A DNA stretch of 64,000 nt, taken from NCBI GenBank assembly GCA_000469685.2, contig LS997564.1, positions 35,420,151 to 35,484,150 of the forward strand, in the 5' to 3' direction. The notes beneath the pieces were generated by a model. It made no database searches. It worked only from the letters and a program-made list of their open reading frames with translations, and was not told the origin of the DNA. Both the position numbers and the translations under genes were made by a program. The DNA is from Haemonchus contortus (taxonomy: Eukaryota > Nematoda > Chromadorea > Rhabditida > Trichostrongylidae). Below, in pieces: positions 22,501 through 33,600 of this stretch (position 1 is its first letter; every line of letters starts with the position of its first letter).

Positions 22501-25500
22501 TCTTCATTTTCGACGGAATAGTCGCCCGATGCGAACTTCTAGTGCCACTTGTAAATTGTACACCTCCTGCTTGTGAACGTCCTCCATGCCTCTATCGATT
22601 GCCGCGGGTTCATGGCCAGATAAAAAAATTAATATGATGGTGTTGCGGATGTGGAGTTGCGACGGCTTGAAATCATGAGGCACAGTTGCTGGAAAGGAAA
22701 CAGTTAGGTGCCATTTCCAGTATGCGTTTGGAAGAGCTTTCCATACTCTATCAACAATGCCTCGCACGTTCATTCACGTCACCTCTTTCCCGAGTTATGA
22801 TCGCTAGAAGTCAACACTATCACATTGTCCGAGGACTTATGACTCAACCTAATAAATCGGAATTGCCGGTTGTTATTGGCCCGAATAGGATTCTCACCTT
22901 TACGTGCTCAATAGGTTTATGAGGCACAGGTTCGTATTTCTCACCAGCAAAACTTGCAATATATCGTTCGGCTGCTTTCATTTCGTCCATGCGGCCCTTA
23001 ACAAATTTTAAAGGTTCTTCGGATTCATGGCTTATCTCATAAAGATCAATTCTTTTGTGATTCATTTGCTAGCCAATAGATTTCAACTCCTTTTTTTCAT
23101 GTTTTGAAAATGGATCACACGTTGGTCTGGTTCTGTTTTACGTTAATCTTACGTAGCCCAAACCAAAACCCTTTGTGCAACGAATTACTTGTAGATGGGC
23201 GGCTCATCTTCCACTTGCTTGATTCTTTTGCCGGTAACCCTAAACCCTTATTTTCTGGAGCGGTAGCCGATGGTTCGGTCGCTTCTCCACATAATTACAA
23301 AGTAATCCATGGCCAAATATAGCAGAGGCCCTTCATGCGGACGTATTGCAACAATACTTTACTGACCTTGCTATGAAGCCAAGTGGGACTTTCTGGGAAG
23401 ATGAATGCGATGCTGAACAGTGCTGGTAGCATTCCGACGGCGCAAGCGATACTAGCGGTCCTCCAATTGGGGAACGTCATACACACCAAGGTAAGCGCAA
23501 TACGTGCGACACCCTGACAAATAAATGAAAAAGTAAATAAATAAATAATCTAATCAGTAAATATTTATTGTGAAGTTCAATTGTGAGGGTAAGTGTGAGG
23601 TCCATTAAACCCAAAAAGAATGAGGCATGGTACTCGGCTGTTCTGTGTGCATTACATCCGTCTTCAAGCAGTATATTGCCATACTGCGAAAATCGTCATT
23701 TTGGAGTGCCTCCCTTAGCTGTATCTTCTTGACTGTGTTTGTTTTGGATTTGCATTTTTATTTCCCTGTAAATACAGTAGCGCTCAAAAGTCTATGGCCA
23801 AACCATTTGACGCTTTTTTGGCCGTAACTTTCTTCTTAGATTAGCAAATCGAGCGAAATTTCGAAATGTTCAACTTAAGCATATTTCAGACTTTTCAACA
23901 GTATCTGACTGCAAAGCAGCATTATCCACCCAACTAAGGGGAAGGTGTTTGTTGTGCACTTCACTGAAGGCAAAATTCGCGACTTCTGCAATTATTCGCA
24001 CCTTTTGTGCGTTTTTCTTCTCTACTGTATCCGGCATTAGCGCTCGTACACTTTACTATATTGAAATTAGATCCAGAAGGAGAGGAGTAACAATTGAAAA
24101 GTACGACTGAAGAAGCAGTGGGCGAATACTTTAGACCGCTACTGTATTCAGTCTAGGCGACATGGCTCGTTTCAGGTGGCACATTTCGTACTCGCACTGA
24201 AACCATATTTCATAACTTCAGCACTTGCCCCTAACCAAAGACCGGTTTCGCGTTCAAAACTGATACCATGTGAAATTAAATGGTAATTTTCCATAGATAC
24301 CGTTCAACCTTTCGTAAAAACAGCGAGGGAGAAACTCAAAAACCAATGAGATTTACCCAGTTGAATACTCCACGGATTAGCATACGCTGTTTTGGAAGTA
24401 GAAGTTCTGTAATATAAGCGGCTTTCGTCGTTATAGCACCACCAATGGATAGTCCAAGAATAAAGCGCAACATATGTAGCACCTGCCATGATGGTGCGAA
24501 TCCTGAATAATGTTTGATGAATGGATTACCACACGATTGAGAAAGCATTGAAAGAAATGAGGTGGAAACTTGAAAGTGGAGAAAATCTACAATTGATGAT
24601 TAACGAATGCAAATTGCTCGTTCTCTTCAGCACGCAGTGGCGCCAACGGTTCTCCTACTGTCCACCTGGCCAGGCTGAATGCGCTCCGTTGCGCGCGTCC
24701 GTCGAAACTAGGTCACGCCGCAGCCGTCGCGTGCGGCAGGTCAGCCCGCCATACTTGACAGACGTCGCATTTGTCAGTGGGGAGTACGACTTGCGCTTGG
24801 TCCATGGCAGTTAGCCAAAGAGAAGATAACACGGACAAATGCAAATCGTTCGCTCCACTAATACTTGGTGGTACTGTAATGTCATCTTGGGACATCAGTG
24901 GTGTGCGCCGCGCACGAAGTGGGCGGGGTGACCTTCTTTCGACGGGCGCGCGCAACGGACGTTTCCGGCCAGGCTCCGTCAAATAGTGCTCGTCCACATC
25001 TTTGTTGGATTTCTATTGATCGCAAATGGAAGGGGAGATTTCGGGAAGGTTTCCACCTCGATCGAATTCAATTCGAGGTCTTTCTTAAGTTCCCAGGATG
25101 GTTTTATATCTGAGCGTCCTCAACGTCGCGTTAGACAGAGCCTGTCCAGGAAGCCAGTAGACGAAACATTGGGCGCCACTGCTTGCTACCGTAATCCTCG
25201 ATTATTTTCCAACAAGACCTTCACCTGGTTCCTTATCTTGAACTTGTTATGTTTATTTTTTGCAGCGCTTTGATCGTATCAAAAATAGTACTACCATACT
25301 ATACATACTATCGCAGTTCAATTTATGAATGTTCTTCCATTTGAAGGTAATCGATAATCCTAAAATTCCCGGTAAAGTGCTAAGCGGCCTGAGGGAGGAT
25401 TCAGAAAAGGAGCTCATCAAGATGCAATCTCAATTTCGTTCATTGTTTCGAAGGAAGTTTGAATCACTCGCATGTTTTTCATACTAATTTGTAAATTTAT

Positions 25501-27804
25501 TCGGGAATAGGAATGATGGGATGGAATCAACGGCCACGAGTATCTAAACTTTGAATATCACGAGTGCCATAGTTGCTCGCTTCAATTGATACCCACGCAA
25601 CACTAAACACTTCAGCGAAGCTAACAATTATAACTGCAGATTTTTAGCTCATAACATACCCAAGTGAATATAATCACAAACAGTCGCTATGCGTTCGATA
25701 TTTTAACTTTGCGAAGCATTTACAAAGTAGTCGAGACGAACCTGTCATTAAGTTGGTTAAAAATCCAGTTGACAGTGCTAGAACAGAAATCGGTTTCCGG
25801 CCGTACATATCAGATAACGATCCAAAAATAAAAGTCCCTGAACATGTAACAATTGTATCTTGAAAAACGAACCAAATGCTCATCACATGTGGACGATTTC
25901 AATGACAATAGATTAGGTACGAACACTAAGCACATTAAGACCTAATAACTTTTCCATTATAAAAAATGAGAAAAATTGTTATAAAAATAGAAACATCCTG
26001 TCTATTCAGTGAGCGCTCGACTATCAACTGCCTCCTGAAGTCGCTGTATCATCGTGCACGATTCATCTGGGGGGCCGATAGACTCACCTAATAGAACACC
26101 AATAAATTGTAGCTGAGAGAAGAGTGACATCATGTACGCGTTTTCGCTGCATATCCAACCGAATCTGCAAAAGGCTTATCAATGCTTAGAAAGCGTACAA
26201 TGTGCGACAAGTGGAATGAGGTAAATTCATTGGCGGTGGGTGGAGCGTTCTGGCTTTGGGCGGTACTTACCAAATATGTTCACAATCCGATTCAACGAAA
26301 TCGTGGAGGCCAGAAAAAATAAAAGGGGTCAGTAAGCTGGGCATATGTGAGCACATCGAAGCTCCGCCCACGGTGGACGGGGATTGCACAATTGATGCAT
26401 AAAGGACGGCTCGCAGCGACGACTGCGTATTTGGCTCTCTTGCGTTTTCAAAACTTCTTCCCCACGTGTATAGCCATTGATTCAGCTTCAGCGCTTCGCA
26501 ATCTGAACTCTTCAATCATCTATTATGGTACTGCAACTTCTGCTTTCGATGCATGATGTAATGCATCCATAATACCACCATATAGAATGCATCTTCATGA
26601 CCTCTGATTCCTTAAATAGGGAAAAGAGAGGCGCAAAAGGCTGATTAAACTTTGGACTGAAAAAACCAGTACCCCAGCGTTAATCACATCAACATCGTCT
26701 GCTGATAACACTTCTGTCTGCCGATTTTTGTACCCATTTGGACGCTCTGTTGAAAGAAGAAAATATTATGCAAAAAATCCGAGGTGAAACAATCAGCACT
26801 TACTCCAAAGCTGCTGACTTGAAGTAATCGTCGTGAAATATCAGATTATCTCGACACTGATTGAAGATCGTGCAATTCTTCGACACTTCACCATCACCTG
26901 AATAATCGAATCCTGACTTTTTGAGGAAGTATTGTAAAAATATGTATGAATATATTCAGTTGCATGAAATTTGACAGAGTGGCGCGCTACGTACGTGAGG
27001 TCAGGGGATCAAATTCCAATGCGAAACTCTCCAGACCAATCGAGCCTCCCATCCCTACGGGGTAGTCTAAATCATACCAGTCACTTCTGAGAGAATAAAA
27101 GCACCTATGTGTACATTGAAAGGCCTTCTAAAGAGCTGTAGGTACCAAGTACGCATCCAAACGCTACAAAGATCAGAATGAACGACGATTGCGTGGGGCG
27201 TTACGAAATGTTGTTTACCATTGCTAGGGTCTTTTATCATTGTATATAATACCAGTAGTTCACATGAATAAGAATAAATCGAGTCAACAACTCTGAAATG
27301 GCTCATAAAAGTGAGAAGGATAATGTCTTCGGGCGTAAATCAATCCCGTCTAAGGAGCGCCCCGCATTCTACTGCCCTATACAATCACTTGTGATGGCCA
27401 GCCGATGTATAAACCAGTGCTTTTATCCTCCCAGACGAGTCTGGTACTAATCAACCTATTTCCGAGAGACGGAGTGTTTATTAGCCTAAGCGAGTATCAA
27501 CCCGGGTTCGAACTCGTGACCTTGTGGGTGTGTGACAGTGCGCCACTTGCCACTACACCACGTTCACACGAAAAATAATAAGCCATCATCAAAAATCATA
27601 TTATTTTTCTTTCACCTATCCTACATCACCTCCGCAACCAGTTTATTCTTATGTAAATATTACAAATCAACGTACCACATGACCATTTTGGCGAATAATT
27701 TGAAAATATGGCGAATATCATCTGGCTGGCAAAGAACATCGAAACTAGCCATGTTAATAGCACTATCAGATGAAAACGGTTCACATCGTAGAACATGGTC
27801 CACA
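19516..27804 (-). CDS. SLC22-type (organic ion) transporter, gene A; N-terminus not found
   Basis: Exons (high to low): 27804-27676, 26897-26804, 26164-26088, 25837-25742, 24502-24357, 23513-23367, 22996-22898, 21568-21392, 20887-20765, 20691-20527, 19826-19734, 19656 to a TAG at 19516 (or donor at 19566). All phases agree, giving about 480 residues. Reading order: TM1 (FHLIVLLTWLVSMFFASQMI); an extracellular loop with cysteines (GDGEVSKNCTIFNQC); the MFS loop motif GSLSDMYGRKP; RFILGLSIGGAITT; ITELLLPKQR; FPESPTWL; the intracellular helices GRMDEMKAAERYI; SYGSDLNSNNIYGN; and SCSLMARIGAILAPV. These are SLC22 signatures: a 12-helix plasma-membrane carrier for organic cations, anions or zwitterions. 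The substrate cannot be read from sequence. The usual short N-terminal exon with the start codon is missing from my model. A tandem paralogue lies upstream at 30684-35902. Confidence 0.85.
19996..20465. repeat. GC-rich repeated segment in SLC22 gene A intron
   Basis: Two copies of ACTGCCGCGCGACG lie about 30 bp apart near 20139-20180. Three tandem copies of a 19-bp unit (CCCGCCCATGAGAAAAAAC) lie at 20324-20374. It sits in the 19827-20526 intron; the class of element is not recognised. Confidence 0.45.
21090..21126. repeat. (ATCA)n microsatellite
   Basis: A run of CAATCAATCAATCAATGAAT-type tetranucleotides in the intron between 20888 and 21391. Confidence 0.8.
21594..22852 (-). mobile_element. 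Decayed mariner element inside SLC22 gene A intron
   Basis: The element is 1259 bp, flanked by TA duplications (21592-21593, 22853-22854). The terminal inverted repeats start TTAGGTTGAGTCATAA and continue (G)TCCTCGGACAA, with one indel between ends. Minus-strand transposase pieces can be read in different frames: an N-terminal helix-turn-helix part with HIRNTIILIF and SGHEPAAIDRG, and a catalytic part with FQHDNARPHIAR. Frameshifts and lost motifs (the SPDLAPSD motif is broken) mark it as dead. It fills almost the whole 1329-bp intron, ending 25 bp from the 3' splice site and 39 bp from the donor. Confidence 0.9.
23775..24144. mobile_element. Tc1/mariner-like MITE in SLC22 gene A intron
   Basis: About 370 bp with ends CAGTAGCGCTCAAAAGTC (left) and, on the other strand, CAGTAGCGGTCTAAAGTA (right). 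It is flanked by TA on both sides and has no coding capacity. It lies between the exons at 23513 and 24357. Confidence 0.65.
24665..24975. repeat. GC-rich foldback (long imperfect inverted repeat)
   Basis: The left arm 24665-24716 contains CCGTTGCGCGCGTCCGTCGAAA. The right arm 24927-24975 carries its near complement (TTTCGACGGGCGCGCGCAACGG). Both arms continue into GGTCAC and GGCCAGG complements. The spacer is about 210 bp, itself partly GC-rich. It lies in the 24503-25741 intron. Probably a foldback DNA element. Confidence 0.6.
27330..27568 (-). repeat. tRNA-derived SINE-like repeat, copy 1
   Basis: Read on the minus strand the head is tRNA-like: GGTGTAGTGGCAAGTGGCGC (A-box region), then GGTCACGAGTTCGAACCCGG (B-box region). 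This is followed by a body with ACCAGACTCGTCTGGGAGGA and a tail ending in AGACGGGATTGATT. It is the best-preserved copy in the window and lies about 430 bp downstream (in gene direction) of the first known exon's neighbour at 26897. Confidence 0.7.
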
Positions 27805-30683
27805 CTGAAATAATAGAAAGCTATCCTGATACCAGCTGTAAACCTTGTGACCTTCACTCTTACAATAAAAACGCTCTTATGAGCGATTAGTTTATGGCGG
27901 AACTATGACACATTGCTCAACGATTTCAGATTTGTGACAAAAAGTTAAAAGTAAGGTTCAACGGCATTCAGAAAAAAAAGTACCAATGTCACCAAGATCC
28001 AAAAAAACTTCATCAACTACATGAAATTCCTGTCAACAACTCCGGAACTGGTCAAAGGCAGCCAGGCGGCTGAGTAAAGTCTGTAAACGTTCCTCAATTC
28101 CGATCCGGAATGCGCCATGCAATCGACCTCCATTTAGAGTCGCTCAGAGCGTAGGTGGCCTTTGTAACAATTTATAGTAGCTAGCTTATGTATAATCCAG
28201 TCTCTTCATCCTCCCAGAGGTGCGTGGGACATATTAAACACTCCTTGAGGGGTAAAAGGTTGAATTAGCATGGGTGAACATTGGTACAAGTGATTTTCGG
28301 GCCATACTTGTGGTAGTGAGCCGCATAGCACTACTACATCACCTCCGTCTAAAGACAAATATCACTGGCTAAGGTTTAACCTAGTATCAGCCGCGATCTT
28401 TGGCATAAGTTGAGTGAATGGCGCATACCAACAACCTTAAACAATCTTGATCAAAAAGCCGAAGCAGTTTAGGAAATTAGCGATGGAACAGGTATCCTCA
28501 CAATCCCAGTAGATGTAAAAAGCATGGCGTATGCCGTCGAAAGCTAAGGCGTTCACGCTATCGAATATGAGTTTTTGAATGGGCCTTCTTACTTCTGGGG
28601 AATTTTTCATCGTAACGGGGCTCAGTATTGGGTTGTAATGGGGCTCAAGTAATCATTGATAGATGATTAAACTGACCGATGAAGTTGCCGAAAGTAACCA
28701 CAAACTTCAAAATTTTTTCCCTCCGCAATCAATCGATAAGCAATCGATATATTGATTGATTATCACTAAGATATACAGAGAAATGATGTGCATCAATGGA
28801 AAAACATTTCAATGACATGGCAATTTAACGAAAGTGGCGATGAGATGAGAAATGTCTCTCGACAGGCAACTCGATCGCTCTCCCTTTCCTGTTCTCGGTC
28901 GCGTCAACCATGGCGACCGCCAAAACACCCATGGCACTCGCAAAAGATGGTATCACTATGTTTTTTAAAGAGAACACTAAGAAGTAATAAACTATTGTCA
29001 CAACGTTATCACCCACTACAAAAAGGTATCTCTGTGTGTCATGAAATTCACACTACCCGAATGATCTCCTGAAACTTGTACCCGGATCTGAACCCATTGA
29101 GTTCGGATGGATCCACTAAAAGAAGAACAAATACACTGATTCGAAAAATAAATTGACCTGACCAGTACTAAAATGGCTTTCCTGGGTAGTTGTAGAAACC
29201 AACTACCCTACCCATCCAGTTGAACCGACGATTCTCAATGGAAGTGGGGAGCGTGGCGCAACCCCTAGAGGTGCAGGGACGACGTTGATCCGGAAAACCC
29301 TTATCATTATGTCCAGTAATATTTCCTAAGGACGCCTGTTGACGAGAAAAGGTCTCTTGTGAATGGTACAGTTCCTACAACGCCATTAATACTCGTCCAG
29401 TTTTGGGTGTGGCATACAAACGATGCAAATTTAGAGCTCTCATAACGCTCTATCTAGGCAATTTTCCGATCTGAAAGCGTCACTTATGGTATCGGAGGCT
29501 ACAGATTTATCTCCACGGTATATCTCATGTGTGGATGTGATGTTACCAGGGTGATCTGAGTCATAATCAAAAAAATTTGAAAGGAAAAGGTAAGGTGGAG
29601 AGCGGTTAAGATCGAAATTATTGTCGATTGATTGATTTTCAATGTGCCACATACCTTTTGATTCATTTGCTCTATCCAAAACCAGTAAGTTCGTGGCACT
29701 TTTTTTAGGTGTTATAATGGATTGCTCCTTGGACGGCAATCGCCATGACCTTGACCCATGAGAACAAAAAAAGGAAAGTACGGAATATCTGAATACGTTC
29801 TTTCCAAGGGAAAGACGGGTGGCCAAAAATCGGGAGCGTTAACCAATAATCCTGCTTCTGAGGCATCCATTTAAAACCCGGGACCGCACAACTGACAAGG
29901 GCCCTCTTTTTCTTCAAGCTCATGCCTCATGAACAGAAACTAGTACTGGGCCCACTTCAAATTGCATCCGCAGCAAGAAAATACAATCACCCACCTTGCG
30001 TAAAAGGCAGATGCAGTTTCATTTCAGTACGGAGGGTTAGCATCCTACCTGAACCCTCCGTCGAATCTTTTTCTGCCCACTACCGACCCCAGCCAAAATC
30101 CACTTCTTTCCGGCTGCCTCTCCATAAAACCATTCTGCTTGCAGGTGACTAGGACTTGACGAAAACTTGACTGGCAGCTCCCTGGAAGCCTTCTATCTAT
30201 CCATTCAAATGAGTCAACAAATTTTCTTATGGGAATCAGGTACATGGGCTCATACCGAATCAACCTAAGATTGCCGCTCAGTTAATAAGGTTTTCTTTAT
30301 TTGTATTTACTCTCGAATTTTGTAAACTATATGCTCATTACATCAATTACACCATTATTGTGCATCAACAGTTCCAAGCATACATCACATATGATTTTTT
30401 CGCAAAATCATTTCTTTAAATGAAATTCCAATTCAAACGGCGGCCTTCAGCCAAATGGATAAGGCAATGAAACAACAGTGACATCAATCGATAAATATTT
30501 ACAAGTAAACAAAAACCATCATACAGAATTATAGGACGGTTATGCCTCGGAAGTCAGATTGAGTTGAGCCGGGTTTCCTGCTCATAAATGGAAAACGATG
30601 CAGGCGTTACAGGTTTTTCAATCAAATCAAATTCGCTGAAGGAGGCCCTGCATAGGCCCTGCACTTAGGCTGTCAGAACTATT
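27805..30683. other. Region between the two SLC22 genes
   Basis: It should hold the 5' exon(s) and promoter of SLC22 gene A, which I could not identify. It contains one SINE-like copy (28100-28348) and no other recognised feature. Confidence 0.4.
28100..28348 (-). repeat. SINE-like repeat, copy 2 (diverged)
   Basis: Shares the CCTCCCAGAGG core, the CGACCTCCATTTAGA equivalent of the family tail, and a weak head (AGCACTACTACATCACC) with the copy at 27330. Confidence 0.5.
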
Positions 30684-33600
30684 CTATGGGCCTTCATTCT
30701 TTGTTGTATTTGCTTCGTTCTCAAGCATTGCAGATTCCTCGGTTGACGAATTCGTATGCAAAGTGACACTATCAAGATTCACATTTTTCGTTTCGACCTG
30801 GAAGAGGTGTTTGTTTTTCTACTACGACAACAAGTGGTACTGGTTTTTTTTTGTAAAATCGCACTAACCAAGAAAAAGTAGGAGATAACGAGGTTCACAA
30901 GTCCTGCGATGACTACGGCCAGATAGAGTGCTGGAGGCCAGTAAACGTTGGCATAGGTCAACTGAAAGAAATCGTTACCAGAAGCGGATAGAAGAAAAAA
31001 GCAAGGATCTGCTGAAACTCCGAAAAATCGCTAAATAATGAGTTTGGGAGCCGGTAACCTGCAGTCGCTCTGCACGACTCGGTACCGTATAGTATAGTAG
31101 AGTACGGTATTCGTTTCAAAATAATTAGCCTGCTAGTACTGTAGAATTCTAGCATCCCTGTATCTTCGGAAACTCGGGTCCCTTTTCTCTAAGCTTCATA
31201 AACTTTCATTACAAGGCATCGGCACTCTCTACATCCACACTTGACGAAGAACGCTTCGGACATCGGACAGTTGAGCCGCAATCAGGCCTGCTGGAACACT
31301 CTGAGCAGCTGCAGGCTGTTCAAGGCTCCCAGCTTTGAAGAGCTCCGAATTCGAGTGGTCAATGGTCCGCATTAACAAAAGGAGAAACGAACCGGATGAT
31401 ACTTTTGACTCCCTCCGCTCCCTTCACATCCGACAGTTGAGCAGCATCCAAGCCTACTGTAACACCCCGAGCCACTTCTGGCTGTTTGAGTCACTTGCGA
31501 GCCATACTGACCCAATCTTATAATGACGATTAATCGCTTCTTTTCCAAGGCTCCCAGGAACTTTGGTTCATGTCTACCCACCGAAGAAATACTTCTCGGT
31601 ATCGAATTGAAATACGGCGCCGTGAAGGTGCAACTGAGCCACTGAACGTCTCTTTTCGTACTAAAAGAAAGATTAAACTCACCACCGGAGCAATTATGGC
31701 TCCCACTCGAGCCATCAGGGAGCATGTCCCGGTGGCACTGGCACGACAAGATGTTTCCATAGATTCAACGGCACAAAGGTAGCATGCATCCCATGTGTAC
31801 TCGATAAAAATTGTTCCGGTAACGTTGATCACGAGAGTAGCAACACCCTAAAGAACATTTTGTTGATTCCATCAAATTTCCATGGTAATGTACTTTGGTA
31901 ACAGCCAAGGGAGCAGCCGCTTGCCATCCCTTCCTGAGTTCGACTGTCAAAAATCTTTCCAGATTGAAAAAAATCAGACTTACCGAGTATCCCTGCATAG
32001 TGAGGAAAAATAGTATGAGGAAACAGAAGCAGACGACGGCCTGAGCTCCCTGATGAAGTATTCTTCGACTGAATCCCGGAACAAATGTATCAACAGCAAC
32101 CAGCACCTAAATAGAGTGATTCTTGAGTTTTTGACAGCGAGCCAGCCTCTTTACACTGCCCCCGGCTACCCTCAACATGTTACCATTTTAGAAAGTGCTA
32201 TCAGTATCGAGTAGATGATCTGATTGAAGAAGAAATCGCCACTGATCGTATTCGAGTTCAGATCCGTAGCATAACCACAGATTGAGGCCACAAACCACAT
32301 GGTCCATAAGACGAATAGGCGACGATGTAAGCTCTTCGTTTGCAACATTTCGCATAAAGTCTAAAATAGACACCATTTTGAAAATAGGAGGATACATTAA
32401 TTACTGAAATAGATAAATGAGTAGGGCTCTTTTTATGCCGTGACAAATGCTTGACCAGATTGCTTTGACTTATCTCCTACTCATTTTTTGACTCCTTTCC
32501 ACTACCCCACCCCTGTCTCTCTACCTCGGGAAACTTGCCCTTAGAGGTACAAAATTTGAGCGTGAATTCAATCTCATGGATATCGGTGATATAAAGCGAC
32601 GGTCAGCGACGAATAATAAAATTGATCCAACAAACCTTGCTGTGTTCGACTTTCTTGTGAGCCACGGGTTTATACTCCACGCCAGCGAACTTGGCAATAT
32701 AGCGTTCAGCTGCACGCATTTCTTCTAATCGTCCCTGTAACATTAAGGGTAAGGGGGTCAACTCAATCAACGGGAATCGGAGCTTGATATCGACCCTTTA
32801 GCAATAAGAAAAAAGTGCAAAAGTAAGGTCCTACAACTCTCCCTTACTGATGCTTATCACAGTATCATATGATATTATCTGTTACCTTTCGTTATCCTCC
32901 AATAAACTACAACTACTGATTAAGAAGTCTTAGGTGGTAAAAATTCCTTAGTTTATCGGTGTAAATTTCTGAGACCTGTCGTACACGTCTTTCAGTCCTG
33001 CTTTCCCTAAGGTTTCCTGCCCGTCTTAATGTACTCAGTTCACCCCTAACAACCTCAAAAAGTATTGTCTGTTCGATCTTGCGCGAAGCGCTTACCACGA
33101 CCACCGGATAGCTCCGCCCACAGACGCTTGTGCCCCACAGACATAGTACATCTTGACTTTTAACATTTACCGATTCCCGTGTGCTTTCAATTACTTCACT
33201 GCCAATTAGCCTTATGTCCTTACTATTCTGACAGTCACAAATTTTTATGCCCTCGTGCTGCTGACACATCTTGAGTGTAAATAAATAAACAATCCAATGA
33301 AACGATACAAATACAAATGAGTTAAACAAACCTTGTTGTTCAACCATGTAGGACTTTCAGGGAAGATGAAAATCAGGATAAACAATGCTGGTAAGGCAGT
33401 CAAAGCACATGCTATACTGGAAGCTCGCCATTCTGGGAATGTCATACATATCAACGTCATTATCAGTCGGGCAACTCCCTAAAAACGACCACATGAAGTT
33501 TCTTCTTCCAGGATTCGCTACAGTAAGGTCGAACCTATAAACGCCTCTGTGGACGCGACTGGATTTTGTTACTTGGTGGGACATACATAATTATGGTGCC

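Noticed and set aside
27490..27568. A genuine tRNA gene on the minus strand
   Set aside because: Box-like motifs are present but arms do not pair properly and the sequence is one of several dispersed copies, so it is a SINE head.
28825..29016. Minus-strand frame considered as the missing start exon of SLC22 gene A
   Set aside because: Its sequence does not resemble an SLC22 N-terminus and no donor in the right phase was found.
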